DNA of 64,000 nt from Planctomycetota bacterium. GTDB lineage: Bacteria > Planctomycetota > PLA2 > JAEUHO01. Shown piece after piece: positions 35,209 to 44,233 of the stretch. How positions within the stretch are numbered: position 1 is the stretch's first letter; every line of letters begins with the position of its first letter. Location of the stretch: the NCBI GenBank assembly GCA_028281445.1, contig JANQJW010000103.1, positions 70,488-134,487 of the forward strand. Direction: 5' to 3'. Both the position numbers and the translations under genes were made by a program. The notes under the pieces were generated by a model. The model did no database searches and was not told the origin of the DNA. It was given only the letters and a program-made list of their open reading frames with translations.

Positions 35209-36926
35209 GGGTGGCCGGGATCTTCGTACTGTCGGCGCTGTGCGCGTTGGGCGCCGAGGCTCCGGCTGCGGCCGGCGAGGCGTCGGGCGGCGGCGCCAAG
35301 GTGCACAAGGCCTTCAACGATCTCTATGACGTGCAGTTCCGCGTCAAGGTCAACCAGACGATCGATCGCGGCGTGCAGTGGTTGATCCAGACCCAGCGCG
35401 AGGACGGCAGCTGGAACTTCTTCACGCACCACGCCGGCTACCCCATGGGCTCGACGGCCCTGGCGGTGCTCACGCTGCTCAAGTGCGGCGTGAAGCCCGA
35501 CCACCAGGCGGTGACCAAGGCGTTCGCCTACCTCCGCCCCCTGCCGTTGCGCGCGGTCTACTCCGTCGCCACCCTCCTGATGGCGCTCGACGCAAAGTAC
35601 GCGCCGGCGCGCGATCCCTTTGCGCTCGAGCACTACGACCGGTACGGCCATCGCAGCGGCAAGGACCCCTGCGCAGGCAAGATCGCGCCCGACGACCTCG
35701 CGTGGATGAAGAAGGCCACCGACTACCTGCTCGAACACCAGAAGGCGGACGGCTACTGGCGCTATCCGGACCACGGCTACGACACGTCGAATACGCAGTT
35801 CGCGCTACTCGGTTTGCACGCCGCGACGCGCTGTGGCGTGAAGATCAGCAGCCGCGTCTGGCTGGACGCCCTGGACTTCATGCTGGGCTACCAGGAGAAG
35901 ACGGGCGAGCCCGTGGCCTACAAGGCGAACGAGGTGCGAGGGAAGTACCGCTTCGAGTGGACCGAGCGCGCGATCGCCCGCGGCTTTCGGTACGGCTTCG
36001 ACGGCGGTTCACCGAACGGTTCGATGACGGCCGCCGGGCTGGCGTGCCTCGTGATCTGCCAGAACCGGCTCTGGCGCAGCCGCGGCTTCGACGGCAAGCG
36101 CCGCGCCGACACGCGCCGGGCCGTTCGCGATGCCATGGCGTGGCTGCAGCATCACTTCCGGGTCGACCGCAACCCGCGCGGGCCGGGGGACTGGCACTTC
36201 TACTACCTCTACGGGCTCGAGCGCTCGGGCGTGCTGGGGCGCTTCCGCTTCCTCGGAACGCACGACTGGTACAAGCTCGGCGCCGAGTTCCTGTTCACGA
36301 AGCAGGACAAGGCCGGCTTCTTCCACACCGGCAAGCACTGGGAAGGCACCTGCTTCGGGCTGCTCTTCCTCAAGCGCGCCACCAGCCGCATGAACGCCCC
36401 GGTCATCACCCCCAGCGGCTCGAAGGAAGGCGAAATGCCGGCCACCACCAAGGAGGGCCCGGCGCCGCGTACGGAGATCCATCCGAATCCGAAGAACGAG
36501 ACCGAGCGCGCGGTGTTCGTCGCCCAGGCGATCCGCGAGCTCGACGACCGGAATCCGGACGTCGTCTTCCTCGCCACGGTCAAGCTGGGTTACCTGAAGC
36601 ACCTGCGTGCGGTCCCGCCGCTGATCAAGGTGCTCAAGGTCAACCGGGACCCGGACGCCCGGGTGGGCGCCGCCACGGCCCTCGGGCGGCTCCAGGCCAC
36701 CGACGCATTTCCCACGCTCATCGCCGCGCTGAACGACGCCGACGTCCTCGTCCGCTACGCGGCGGATCACGCGCTGCGCCTCATCAGCCGCCATCGACTC
36801 AAGGCGCGCCTGCGCGATTGCCACACCCGCAACGACCGCGTCCGATACCAGAAGGAGTGGAAGACCTGGTGGGCCGGGAACGAGGAGCCCGTGCGGGCCC
36901 GCCTCAAGCAGCAGAAGAAGAAGTGA
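35205..36926 (+). CDS. Squalene-cyclase-like repeat protein fused to HEAT repeats
   Basis: 573 residues; ATG overlaps the ggt stop. Signal peptide to about residue 24. Residues about 45-400 carry the alpha/alpha repeats ('REDGSWNFFTHHAGYPMGSTAL', 'KADGYWRYPDHGYDTSNTQFAL', 'GSMTAAGLACL'). Residues about 440-545 are HEAT repeats ('AVPPLIKVLKVNRDPDARVGAATALGRL'). It ends 'ARLKQQKKK'. The third member of this repeat family in the window. No cyclase DxDD is recognised. Confidence 0.83.
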   Translation: MRVAGIFVLSALCALGAEAPAAAGEASGGGAKVHKAFNDLYDVQFRVKVNQTIDRGVQWLIQTQREDGSWNFFTHHAGYPMGSTALAVLTLLKCGVKPDHQAVTKAFAYLRPLPLRAVYSVATLLMALDAKYAPARDPFALEHYDRYGHRSGKDPCAGKIAPDDLAWMKKATDYLLEHQKADGYWRYPDHGYDTSNTQFALLGLHAATRCGVKISSRVWLDALDFMLGYQEKTGEPVAYKANEVRGKYRFEWTERAIARGFRYGFDGGSPNGSMTAAGLACLVICQNRLWRSRGFDGKRRADTRRAVRDAMAWLQHHFRVDRNPRGPGDWHFYYLYGLERSGVLGRFRFLGTHDWYKLGAEFLFTKQDKAGFFHTGKHWEGTCFGLLFLKRATSRMNAPVITPSGSKEGEMPATTKEGPAPRTEIHPNPKNETERAVFVAQAIRELDDRNPDVVFLATVKLGYLKHLRAVPPLIKVLKVNRDPDARVGAATALGRLQATDAFPTLIAALNDADVLVRYAADHALRLISRHRLKARLRDCHTRNDRVRYQKEWKTWWAGNEEPVRARLKQQKKK

Positions 36927-37262
36927 TTTTCCGCCGAACCTGACCCGGTCGGCATGCGTCCCAACCCGCTAGGCAGGATTTGTTCATGATTCGCACGCGC
37001 TTCCCCTCCGGAGTCGACGCCACATTCAAGGGCTCGATCTCCTTCTATGGGTCGTGCTCCCTTTGGGGGCCGATGGCGCGAGCCGCGCAGCGGGACTTTG
37101 ACGTCCCGTATCCGCCGCGGTAGCGGGCCTAGCGAACCGAGCACCTAGCTCACTCCCTCGTCGCTTCCGGCCCGCCGCATCGAGCCCCGCTCGAAATCCC
37201 CCTTTCCCGTCCGCTCGTCCCCCGTTTCGACTACACCCCCCTTTCCCGTCCTCCGAGGCACC
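36927..37262. other. Non-coding gap upstream of ABC exporter
   Basis: 336 bp without a credible gene. The part near the ABC start is pyrimidine-rich (CCCCCTTTCCCGTCC repeated twice at about 37199 and 37232), otherwise nothing recognised. Confidence 0.6.
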
Positions 37263-39047
37263 ATGAGCGCCGCGCCCCCCACGCCCGATGTCAGGACCTG
37301 GCAGACGCTGAAGCGCCTGGTGGGCCGCTTCCGGCCGGTCCGGGGGCGCGCGTCCGGGCTGTTCGGCGTGCTGCTCGCGCGCAGCGGCCTCGAGATCGCC
37401 TACCCCTTGCTCGTGGCGATGGTCGTCGACCTCCTCGTGGACTACCAGGGCGCGGCCGGGCAGTTGCCGAACGGCTACGTCGCCCTGCTCTGGGTGCTGG
37501 CGCTGGTGATCGCGCTACGCGCGGCGGGCTTCTACTTCACGGGTGTGATGGCCGCCAAGGTCAGCCTCGATGTCGAGAACAAGCTGCGGACGGATCTGTT
37601 CCGCCAGGTGATGCACCTGCGCTTCGGCTACCACGACAAGAACCGCAGCGGCGCGACCATCGTGCTCTCGCTGCGTGATCTCGAGAAGGCGCGGCACTTC
37701 TATCGCGAGGTGTTCTTCGGCTACCTCGAGATCGGCTTGCTGATCCTGGCCGTGATCATCGGCTCGGCTGTCCTCCACTGGAGCTACGGCCTCCTGATGG
37801 CGGTCGTGTTCTTCTTGGGCGTCGGCGGCTGCGTGTTCACGGGCCGGCGAATCGCGCACATGGACCGCGAGGTCAGCGAGATCTACGACGGCGTCACGAC
37901 GGTTCTCCAGGAGAACGTCGCGGGCGCGCGCGTCGTGCGCGCCTTCGGCCGCGAGCCGGAGGAGGTGAGCAAGTTCGGCCGCGGCATGGACAAGCTGACC
38001 GGCAGCTGGTCCCGCCTCGAGCGGTTCTGGACCGGCTTGATGCCGATCATCAACAACTGGTTCGCGATGGCCATCCCCGCGATCCTGCTGCTCGGCGCAT
38101 GGCGCATCGGCGCGGGTACCGGCACCTTCGGCGAGGTCACTGCAGTGATCCTCTACTGCCGCACGGTGCACTACCGGCTGCGTCCGCTGACCCGGCTCGT
38201 GATCGTGGGCCAGAAGGCGACCGCCAGCGCGGCGCGCGTCTTCGAGGTGCTGGACAACAAGGACCGCATCCCCTCGCCGGCCGAGCCGAAGCGCTTGCCG
38301 GCCCGCGGCGGCGCCCTGTCGTTCGAGGACGTGCACTTCGCCTATCCCGACGGCCCCCCTGTGTTGCGCGGGGTCTCGCTGGACGTGCCGGCGGGCAGCT
38401 CGCTGGGCATCATCGGCCCGACGGGGGCCGGCAAGAGCACGCTGGTGCAGCTCCTGCCCCGCTTCTACGACCCGCAGGCAGGGAGTCTGCGGCTCGACGG
38501 GATGGAACTGCACGCGCTCGACATCCACGAGCTCCGCGCGGCCGTCGGCCTGGTGTTCCAGGAGGCCTTCCTCTTCACCGGAACGGTCTACGAGAACATC
38601 GCGTACGGAGACCCGGACGTGGACGCGCAACGGATCGAAGCCTGCGCACGCCAGGCGGCGGCGCACGACTTCGTCACGCAACTGCCCGAAGGCTACGAGA
38701 CCATCATCGGCGAACGCGGCGTGAGCCTGTCGGGCGGCCAGTGCCAGCGGCTCACCATCGCGCGCGCGCTCGCCATGGATCCGCGCGTGCTGATCTTCGA
38801 CGACGCGACGGCAAGCGTGGACGCCGTGACGGAGAAGCAGCTCTTCGAGGGCATCCAGGCTGCGGCCCGGGACCGCACGACGCTGGTGATCAGCCAGCGC
38901 GTCACCTCCGTGCGCTGGTGCGACCGCATCGCCGTGCTCGACGGCGGCGTCGTCACCGCGGTCGGCACCCACAGCGAGCTGCTCGCGAGCAGCCCGCTCT
39001 ACCAGGAGATCCACAGCCACCAGCAGCTCACGGGAGTCCTCCCATGA
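37263..39047 (+). CDS. ABC exporter half with degenerate ATPase site
   Basis: 594 residues: six-helix ABCB-type membrane domain, then an ATPase with Walker A 'GPTGAGKST' (385-393), signature 'LSGGQCQR', and Walker B 'VLIFDDATASVD'. The catalytic Glu is replaced by Asp514, and the switch His by Gln545 ('ISQRVTS'). These substitutions are the mark of the non-catalytic subunit of heterodimeric exporters such as BmrCD or TM287/288. The next gene overlaps by four bases and provides the complementary half. Substrate unknown (drug or lipid). Confidence 0.94.
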   Translation: MSAAPPTPDVRTWQTLKRLVGRFRPVRGRASGLFGVLLARSGLEIAYPLLVAMVVDLLVDYQGAAGQLPNGYVALLWVLALVIALRAAGFYFTGVMAAKVSLDVENKLRTDLFRQVMHLRFGYHDKNRSGATIVLSLRDLEKARHFYREVFFGYLEIGLLILAVIIGSAVLHWSYGLLMAVVFFLGVGGCVFTGRRIAHMDREVSEIYDGVTTVLQENVAGARVVRAFGREPEEVSKFGRGMDKLTGSWSRLERFWTGLMPIINNWFAMAIPAILLLGAWRIGAGTGTFGEVTAVILYCRTVHYRLRPLTRLVIVGQKATASAARVFEVLDNKDRIPSPAEPKRLPARGGALSFEDVHFAYPDGPPVLRGVSLDVPAGSSLGIIGPTGAGKSTLVQLLPRFYDPQAGSLRLDGMELHALDIHELRAAVGLVFQEAFLFTGTVYENIAYGDPDVDAQRIEACARQAAAHDFVTQLPEGYETIIGERGVSLSGGQCQRLTIARALAMDPRVLIFDDATASVDAVTEKQLFEGIQAAARDRTTLVISQRVTSVRWCDRIAVLDGGVVTAVGTHSELLASSPLYQEIHSHQQLTGVLP

Positions 39048-40825
39048 ACACTGCCGACATTGCGCTGGAAGAGGAATTCGCACGCGCCTCGCTCAAGCGG
39101 GCGACGTTCGGGCGTCTGCTGAAGTACTTCGCGCCGTACAAGGGACGGCTCGCGCTCGCCATGGGCCTGGAGGCCCTGTGGGTGCTGAGCATGCTCCTCG
39201 ATCCGCACCTGGTGAAGGTCGCGCTCAACGGCCCCGTGCCCGACGGCGACGTGCGCCACACCCTCGTCCTGGCCGGCTGGATGGCGGTCAACGCCATCGC
39301 GCGGACGCTCTTGATCACGTGGGAGCTGCGCCAGACCACGTGGGTCGGCGTGCAGGTGGCCGACGCCATCCGCCGGGACGTGTTCGACCACGTCCAGCGG
39401 CTGAGCATGCGCTACTTCGACCGCACGAAGCAGGGCCGGATCATTGCGCGCGCCGACCGGGACGTCGACACCCTCGAGCACCTCATCTTCTGGGGGCCGA
39501 TCCTTGTCGTGATGCTCACGCTGAGTTTGAGCCTGGGCACGATCTGGTTGTTCACCGTGAACGCGAGCCTGGCTATCTGGCTGTTGGCGGCGTTCCCGTT
39601 CGTGTGGATCACGACACGGGTCTTCCACAAGCTGGGCTTCCCCGCCTACCGGGCGGTCCGGGAGACCAACGCCGCGTTGTCGGCGCACGTCGCCGAGCAC
39701 ATCACGGGTGTGCGCGTGGTGCAGGCCTTCGGGGCCGAGAAGCGCGCGGAGGACGAGCTGCAGGAGAAGCAAGGGCTGTACAAGGGCGCCGTGATGCGCG
39801 GCGCGCGGATCGCGTCGGCCTACATCCCGGGCCTCACGGTGAGCTTCCACGGCGTGCTGATGATCCTGCTCGTGCTCGGCGGCCACGCCGTGCTAGGCGG
39901 CGAGATGCAGGCCGGTGACCTCGTGCAGTTCGTGCTGCTGCTGGGCTTCGTCCTCGGCCCGGTCGAGGGCCTCGGCGGTCTGTACAACGAGTGCCTCGTC
40001 GCGGGTGCTGCGGCCGAGCGGATCTTCCTGCTTCTCGACACCGACCCCGAGGTGCGGGACCGCCCCGACGCCATCGACCCCGGCCGCCTGCGCGGCGAGA
40101 TCGAGTTCGACGCCGTGTCGTTCTCCTACGACCCGGAGGGCAAGGACGGGCGACAGCTGGAGAACGTGACCTTCCGCGTCGAACCGGGCACGACCATCGC
40201 GCTGGTAGGCCACACGGGCGCCGGCAAGACGTCCGTCATCAACCTCCTCGCGCGTTTCTACGAAGCGCAGGAAGGCGAAGTGCGTCTCGACGGAATCGAT
40301 GTGCGCAAGCTCACCCTCGACGCGCTGCATCGCCAGACGGGAATCGTGCTCCAGAGCAACTTCCTGTTCGCGGGCAGCGTGCTGGAGAACCTGCGCTTCG
40401 TGCACCCGGGGCTGACGGACGCCGAGGCGATTGCCGGTTTCGACGAGCTCGGCGTGCGCGAGGTCCTTGATGGCCTGACCGACGGCATCCATACGGACGT
40501 AGGTGAGCGCGGTGCGAACCTCTCGGAGGGTGAGCGGCAGATCGTGTGCTTCGTACGTGCCCTGCTGGCCGATCCGGCGTTCCTGATCCTCGACGAGGCG
40601 ACGAGCGCAGTCGATACGCGCACCGAGGCGCTGATCCTCCGGGCCCTGCGGCGGCTGGCGGCGCACCAGACCACGGTGGTGATCGCCCACCGGCTGTCCA
40701 CCATCAAGCACGCGGACAAGATCCTCGTGCTGGAGCACGGCCGGGTCGTCGAGGAAGGCACGCACGACTCGCTCCTGGCGAAGGGTGGCGTCTACACCCG
40801 GCTGTATTCGGAGTACGAGGGGTAG
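39044..40825 (+). CDS. ABC exporter half with catalytic ATPase site
   Basis: 593 residues, ABCB-type. Walker A 'GHTGAGKTS', Walker B 'FLILDEATSAVD' with catalytic Glu518 and switch His in 'VIAHRLST', but signature 'LSEGE' (493-497) instead of LSGGQ. In heterodimers the altered signature of one half faces the degenerate Walker B of the other, exactly the arrangement seen with the preceding gene. Together they make one asymmetric exporter in the inner membrane. Confidence 0.94.
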   Translation: MNTADIALEEEFARASLKRATFGRLLKYFAPYKGRLALAMGLEALWVLSMLLDPHLVKVALNGPVPDGDVRHTLVLAGWMAVNAIARTLLITWELRQTTWVGVQVADAIRRDVFDHVQRLSMRYFDRTKQGRIIARADRDVDTLEHLIFWGPILVVMLTLSLSLGTIWLFTVNASLAIWLLAAFPFVWITTRVFHKLGFPAYRAVRETNAALSAHVAEHITGVRVVQAFGAEKRAEDELQEKQGLYKGAVMRGARIASAYIPGLTVSFHGVLMILLVLGGHAVLGGEMQAGDLVQFVLLLGFVLGPVEGLGGLYNECLVAGAAAERIFLLLDTDPEVRDRPDAIDPGRLRGEIEFDAVSFSYDPEGKDGRQLENVTFRVEPGTTIALVGHTGAGKTSVINLLARFYEAQEGEVRLDGIDVRKLTLDALHRQTGIVLQSNFLFAGSVLENLRFVHPGLTDAEAIAGFDELGVREVLDGLTDGIHTDVGERGANLSEGERQIVCFVRALLADPAFLILDEATSAVDTRTEALILRALRRLAAHQTTVVIAHRLSTIKHADKILVLEHGRVVEEGTHDSLLAKGGVYTRLYSEYEG

Positions 40826-40868
40826 CGACACCCCTCGCACTTCGGGCACTATTGAGCCGGAGGTGCTC

Positions 40869-41780
40869 ATGCGGTGGTGTGTCGTTCTCGTTCTGGCGTT
40901 GTGTGCGACGGTCTACGGCGAGGAGAAGACCGCCGCGCCGGAGATGGTCTGGGAGAAGCTCGCCACCGACTACCGGTTCACGGAAGGACCGACGGTCGAC
41001 AAGGACGGGAACGTCTACTTCAACGACATTCCAAACGAAGAGATCCTCTTCCACGACTGCAAGACCGGCGAGACGAAGCGGTTCCGCGACGGCTCGGGTG
41101 GGGCGAACGGGATGATGTTCGACCCCAAGGGGCGTCTCATCGCATGCCTCGGCCGCGGCCGCCGCGTCGTGCACATGGAGAAGGACAAGATGACGGTCCT
41201 CGCCATTCGTTACGGCGACAACAAGCTCAACAGCCCCAACGATGTGACGATCGACAAGGACGGCGGTCTCTATTTCACGGACCCGCGCTACGGGAAGCAG
41301 GAAGGACGCGAGCTCGACTTCGAAGGCGTCTTCTACGTGCCGCCGGGCAGCAAACAGCTCAAGCGCATCTGCACGGCTGTGGTCAAGCCCAACGGCATTC
41401 ACCTGGCCAAGGACGAGAAGGTCCTCTACGTCGCCGACAGCCGCCGCAAGCTCATCATGGCGTACGACGTGACGTCACCGGGCGTCGTGGCCAATCCGCG
41501 CGTCTTCGCGAACCTGGATCTCAAATCGCGCGGGGGCCCGGACGGCATGACGCTGGACGCCGAGGGCAACCTCTACGTTGCCGGTCAGGGGCGCATCTGG
41601 GTGTTCGACAAGGCGGGCAAGCAGCTGCGCACGCACGAGGTGCCCGAGAAGCCCACGAACTGCGTCTTCGCGGGCCCGAAGCGCGACACGCTCTACGTCA
41701 CGGCGCGCACGTCCTTTTACCGCTACGTGCCCAAGGACCAGGTCCGTCCCAAGAAGAGCGAAGAAGACGAGGGCGAGTAG
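40869..41780 (+). CDS. Exported SMP-30/gluconolactonase-like protein
   Basis: 303 residues from ATG 40869 (GGAGGTGCTC upstream), signal peptide 'MRWCVVLVLALCATVYG'. Six-bladed beta-propeller of the SMP-30 type: 'FTEGPTVDKDGNVYFNDI' with the first metal Glu, 'NSPNDVTIDKDGGLYFTDP' with the Asn/Asp pair, and 'GGPDGMTLDAEGNLYVAG'. These residues bind a divalent metal in lactonases. Sugar lactone hydrolysis is likely but the substrate is unknown. The C-terminus is acidic (SEEDEGE). Confidence 0.9.
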   Translation: MRWCVVLVLALCATVYGEEKTAAPEMVWEKLATDYRFTEGPTVDKDGNVYFNDIPNEEILFHDCKTGETKRFRDGSGGANGMMFDPKGRLIACLGRGRRVVHMEKDKMTVLAIRYGDNKLNSPNDVTIDKDGGLYFTDPRYGKQEGRELDFEGVFYVPPGSKQLKRICTAVVKPNGIHLAKDEKVLYVADSRRKLIMAYDVTSPGVVANPRVFANLDLKSRGGPDGMTLDAEGNLYVAGQGRIWVFDKAGKQLRTHEVPEKPTNCVFAGPKRDTLYVTARTSFYRYVPKDQVRPKKSEEDEGE

Positions 41781-41784
41781 GCCC

Positions 41785-42072
41785 TCAGTAGAGGACGTCG
41801 AAGTCGCCGTTGCGACCGGTCGGATCTTCGGCTTCCGTGGCCACGTTCCCGACCTGGGCACCGGGCGGTCCTTCGGCGGCCCACGCGAGCAGCGCGTCGA
41901 CCTTGTCCGCCGTTCCTTCGGCGACGAACTCGACGCGTCCATCGTCGAGGTTTCGCACCCAGCCGGAGAGTCCGAGGGACTGCGCGGTCTGCTGGGCGGA
42001 CTTGCGATACCAGACACCCTGGACGCGACCCGAGACAAAGCAGTGCACGCGTTTGGAGTCCTGGTTGGGCAT
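41785..42072 (-). CDS. acyP: Acylphosphatase
   Basis: 95 residues with catalytic Arg in 'SGRVQGVWYRKSAQ' and Asn in 'GWVRNLDDGRVEFVAEG', the two active-site blocks of acylphosphatase, which hydrolyses acyl phosphates such as 1,3-bisphosphoglycerate. Start chosen at 42072 (MPNQDSKRVHCF). The longer open frame upstream runs into simple repeat DNA. Confidence 0.93.
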   Translation of the reverse strand: MPNQDSKRVHCFVSGRVQGVWYRKSAQQTAQSLGLSGWVRNLDDGRVEFVAEGTADKVDALLAWAAEGPPGAQVGNVATEAEDPTGRNGDFDVLY

Positions 42073-42103
42073 CGCGGCGAAGCCTACCGGAGTCCTCCCC
42101 CAG

Positions 42104-42280
42104 TTGAGTGCTGGGTACTGGGTGCCGGGTGTAGGGAACGGGAACGAGACGGGGCGCTGGGTACTGGGCGCTGAGAACGGGAACGGGTTCGGGTGCTGGG
42201 GAATGCGTGCTGGGTGCCTCTCCCCACCACACAGTACCCAGCACTCGTTCCCGAACCCGATCCCGTTCCCAGTCCCCACA
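42104..42280. repeat. Inverted simple-repeat array (GGGTACTGGGTGC / GTTCCC units)
   Basis: Left part carries GCTGGGTACTGGGTGC and GGGAACGGGAACG units; right part carries their complements CAGTACCCAGCACTCGTTCCCG, around a centre near 42225. Same vocabulary as 9763-9862. Non-coding; could fold into a long imperfect hairpin. Confidence 0.85.
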
Positions 42281-42290
42281 ACCCAGAGCG

Positions 42291-42322
42291 AAAAAAGCGC
42301 GCTGGGCAGAGCCCAGCGCGCT
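42291..42322 (-). terminator. Intrinsic terminator of Cys-rich gene
   Basis: Minus strand: AAGCGCGCTGGGC-TCT-GCCCAGCGCGC then TTTTTT. Strong 11-bp stem and T6, 60 bp beyond the stop at 42385. Confidence 0.92.
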
Positions 42323-42384
42323 TGAAGGTCGTCCGCCTCCCAGCGGGAGGCGCGTTCGATCGAGGACTCCCCCGGAAAGAGGAC

Positions 42385-42972
42385 CTAGTCCGGAGACTTG
42401 GCCTTCTCGAGCTTCTTCAAGGCATTCTTGACGCAGCCCGGGCAACCGGCCTTCTTTCCATCGACGTAGCCCACGTTGCAGGCTTTGCACCAGACGGGCT
42501 CACCTGCCTTGCCCTTCGCGCAAACGCACGCGACCTCCGAGGACTCCCCGTCGGCCTTCTCGGCCTTGCACGGGCAGTCCTTGTTCTTGCAGTTGGCGCA
42601 ATCCCCTGTGCACTCGGTCTTGCCTTCCGCCTCTGCAACGAAGGCATCGGCGGCTGCACCGCCCGGAATCGACTCAGCCTCCATCGTGTCGGCGAGGAGC
42701 GAGCCACCCTTCTCGTCGCCCTTCTTGGCGCACTTGCTGCATGCCTCGCCGCCGTTGGCGGCATCCACGCAACCCTTGCAGTCAGTCTTGGCTCCCTTGA
42801 CGTATCCGACGCTGCACTTCTCACACCAACCCGCGACCGCGGTCTTGTCCTTGCCTCACGTGCAAGCAGCCTCGGCCGACTTGGTGCTGTCGCCGCAGCC
42901 GGCGAGCCACACGGTCCCGCCTCCGAGGGCGAGCACGCAGAGAAGGAGGATCGAGAATCGAGTCGTGCGCAT
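42385..42972 (-). CDS. Cys-rich lipoprotein, probable selenoprotein (TGA at 42856-42858)
   Basis: 195 residues with one in-frame TGA as codon 39. Signal and lipobox 'VWLAGCGDS' (Cys 26). The first repeat reads 'AACT-U-GKDKTAVAGWCEKC' followed by VGYV and CKGC. The second repeat near the C-terminus reads 'VACVCAKGKAGEPVWCKAC' followed by VGYV and CPGC. Alignment of the two places the TGA exactly on a Cys, strong internal evidence for selenocysteine. A third Cys cluster lies between (ECTGDCANCKNKDCPC). The pattern suggests metal or redox binding at the cell surface. A conventional call would start at GTG 42768 and lose signal peptide and first repeat. Same strand and next to another TGA-containing gene. 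Confidence 0.85.
42831..42842 (-). promoter_or_regulatory. Candidate bacterial SECIS hairpin
   Basis: CCGC-GGTC-GCGG about 17 nt after the TGA, loop beginning with G; weaker pairs extend it outward after an A-G mismatch. Confidence 0.55.
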
Positions 42973-43089
42973 GACGTCTCCAGAGGGTTGGCGCCGCCGA
43001 TTCACCGGCTGTGCCGGCGAGAGCGCAATGATACACCCCTGAGACCGGAGCCGGGCAAACGCGGTGCGCGCCCGGAGCCTTACGACGCC

Positions 43090-44082
43090 TTACGATTCCC
43101 AGCGGCCGTTGGGCGGCAACGTGGGGATCAGCTTCCCGCCGCGCGGGACCTCCGGCATGCCCACGATCTCGGGCCCGGCCTCCGGCTCTGGAGCCGGCGC
43201 CGGCGCGGCCGCGGCTGCGGCGACGGGCGCAGGGGAAGGCGCGGGCACAGACGCCGGGGCGGCGGGCTGCGGCGAGGACGAGAGGACGTCAGGCGCCGGG
43301 GACGGCACGCGGTCCGCGGGGGGATCGAACCGCTCGGGGTAGCCGTCGACCGACCGGATCAGGGGCATACCCGCCGTCTCGAGACGCGGGCGGCGGCGTG
43401 CCGATGCAACGCGTACGACGACCACCAGGAGAATCAGGAGGCCCAGCGCAACCCCGCCGTAGGTGAGCGCGCTGTGCAGCACGGCGGCATTGCTCTCGAC
43501 GCGCAGCGATCCGAGCAGGTATTGCCACGTCGCGTCCGTACTCGACGCCATGTCGTCCATGTTCATCAAGACGACGACGACCAGGAAGTCGCCGGCAGGC
43601 AACGTCAGTGTGCGCGTGGACGGCTGACCCGGTGCCGGGGACGGCATCGAGGTCTCCAACGCTTCCAGGCGCCCAACGGGGACGTTGCGTACGTTGAGTG
43701 TGCCCGCCATGACGAGCGCATCGAACTGCTCCGGCGTCACCTTCATCTGCCGGCACACGTAGTTCATGAGGTCCGGGACGCTGTGCATCTCGTGACCCTC
43801 GGCCAACGCGATGCGGCTGACCACGATGACGCTGTCGGGACGCCCCTTGGCCCCGGCGTAGAAGAAGTGCACCTCCGGGGTGCCTTTGACGGACGCACCG
43901 CCCGCCTGCTTGATCGCTTGTGTGGATCAGGTCCCACACTCGCTGGCCGGCAGGCGTGTGAACCCGCCGGGGACGGACAGGGAGAATCCGTCGCCTTGGA
44001 TGGTCTCGTCGGCCTCGGCTGCCCCAGCCATGGCCACGATCAGAAACAGGGTTGTGAGGCCCCGCGCGAAGGGTCGGGTCAC
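43090..44082 (-). CDS. Membrane-anchored periplasmic protein with CxxU motif, probable selenoprotein (TGA at 43927-43929)
   Basis: 330 residues from GTG 44082 (AGGAGG 7 nt upstream), with TGA as codon 52. Signal peptide ends 'AMAGAAEAD'; then 'FSLSVPGGFTRLPASECGT-U-STQAIKQAGG'. The reading frame before and after the TGA is continuous and coding-like, and Cys-x-x-Sec is a classic redox pair. A hydrophobic helix near residue 195-215 is followed by a basic stop-transfer and a long Pro/Ala-rich cytoplasmic tail ending 'TLPPNGRWES'. The soluble domain resembles small alpha/beta domains that open with FSxxVP. An ordinary call would start at GTG 43872. It lies 117 bp upstream of the Cys-rich selenoprotein gene. 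Confidence 0.8.
43888..43906 (-). promoter_or_regulatory. Candidate bacterial SECIS hairpin
   Basis: GGCGGGC-GGTGC-GTCCGTC: seven pairs including two G-U, five-base loop starting with G, loop about 28 nt after the TGA. Confidence 0.6.
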
Positions 44083-44233
44083 CGGATAGCCTCCTGGTGG
44101 CGCTGCTGCACCCGTGCCGCTACGGGGACAGGCCCATCTATTCGGCCTGCGGGGGAGGCCGGCTGGAGTGGTCAGGCCCCCGACTGGATCCGATTGAGAC
44201 AGTCGGCGCGCACTGCATGCGCCGTGCCGCGGC

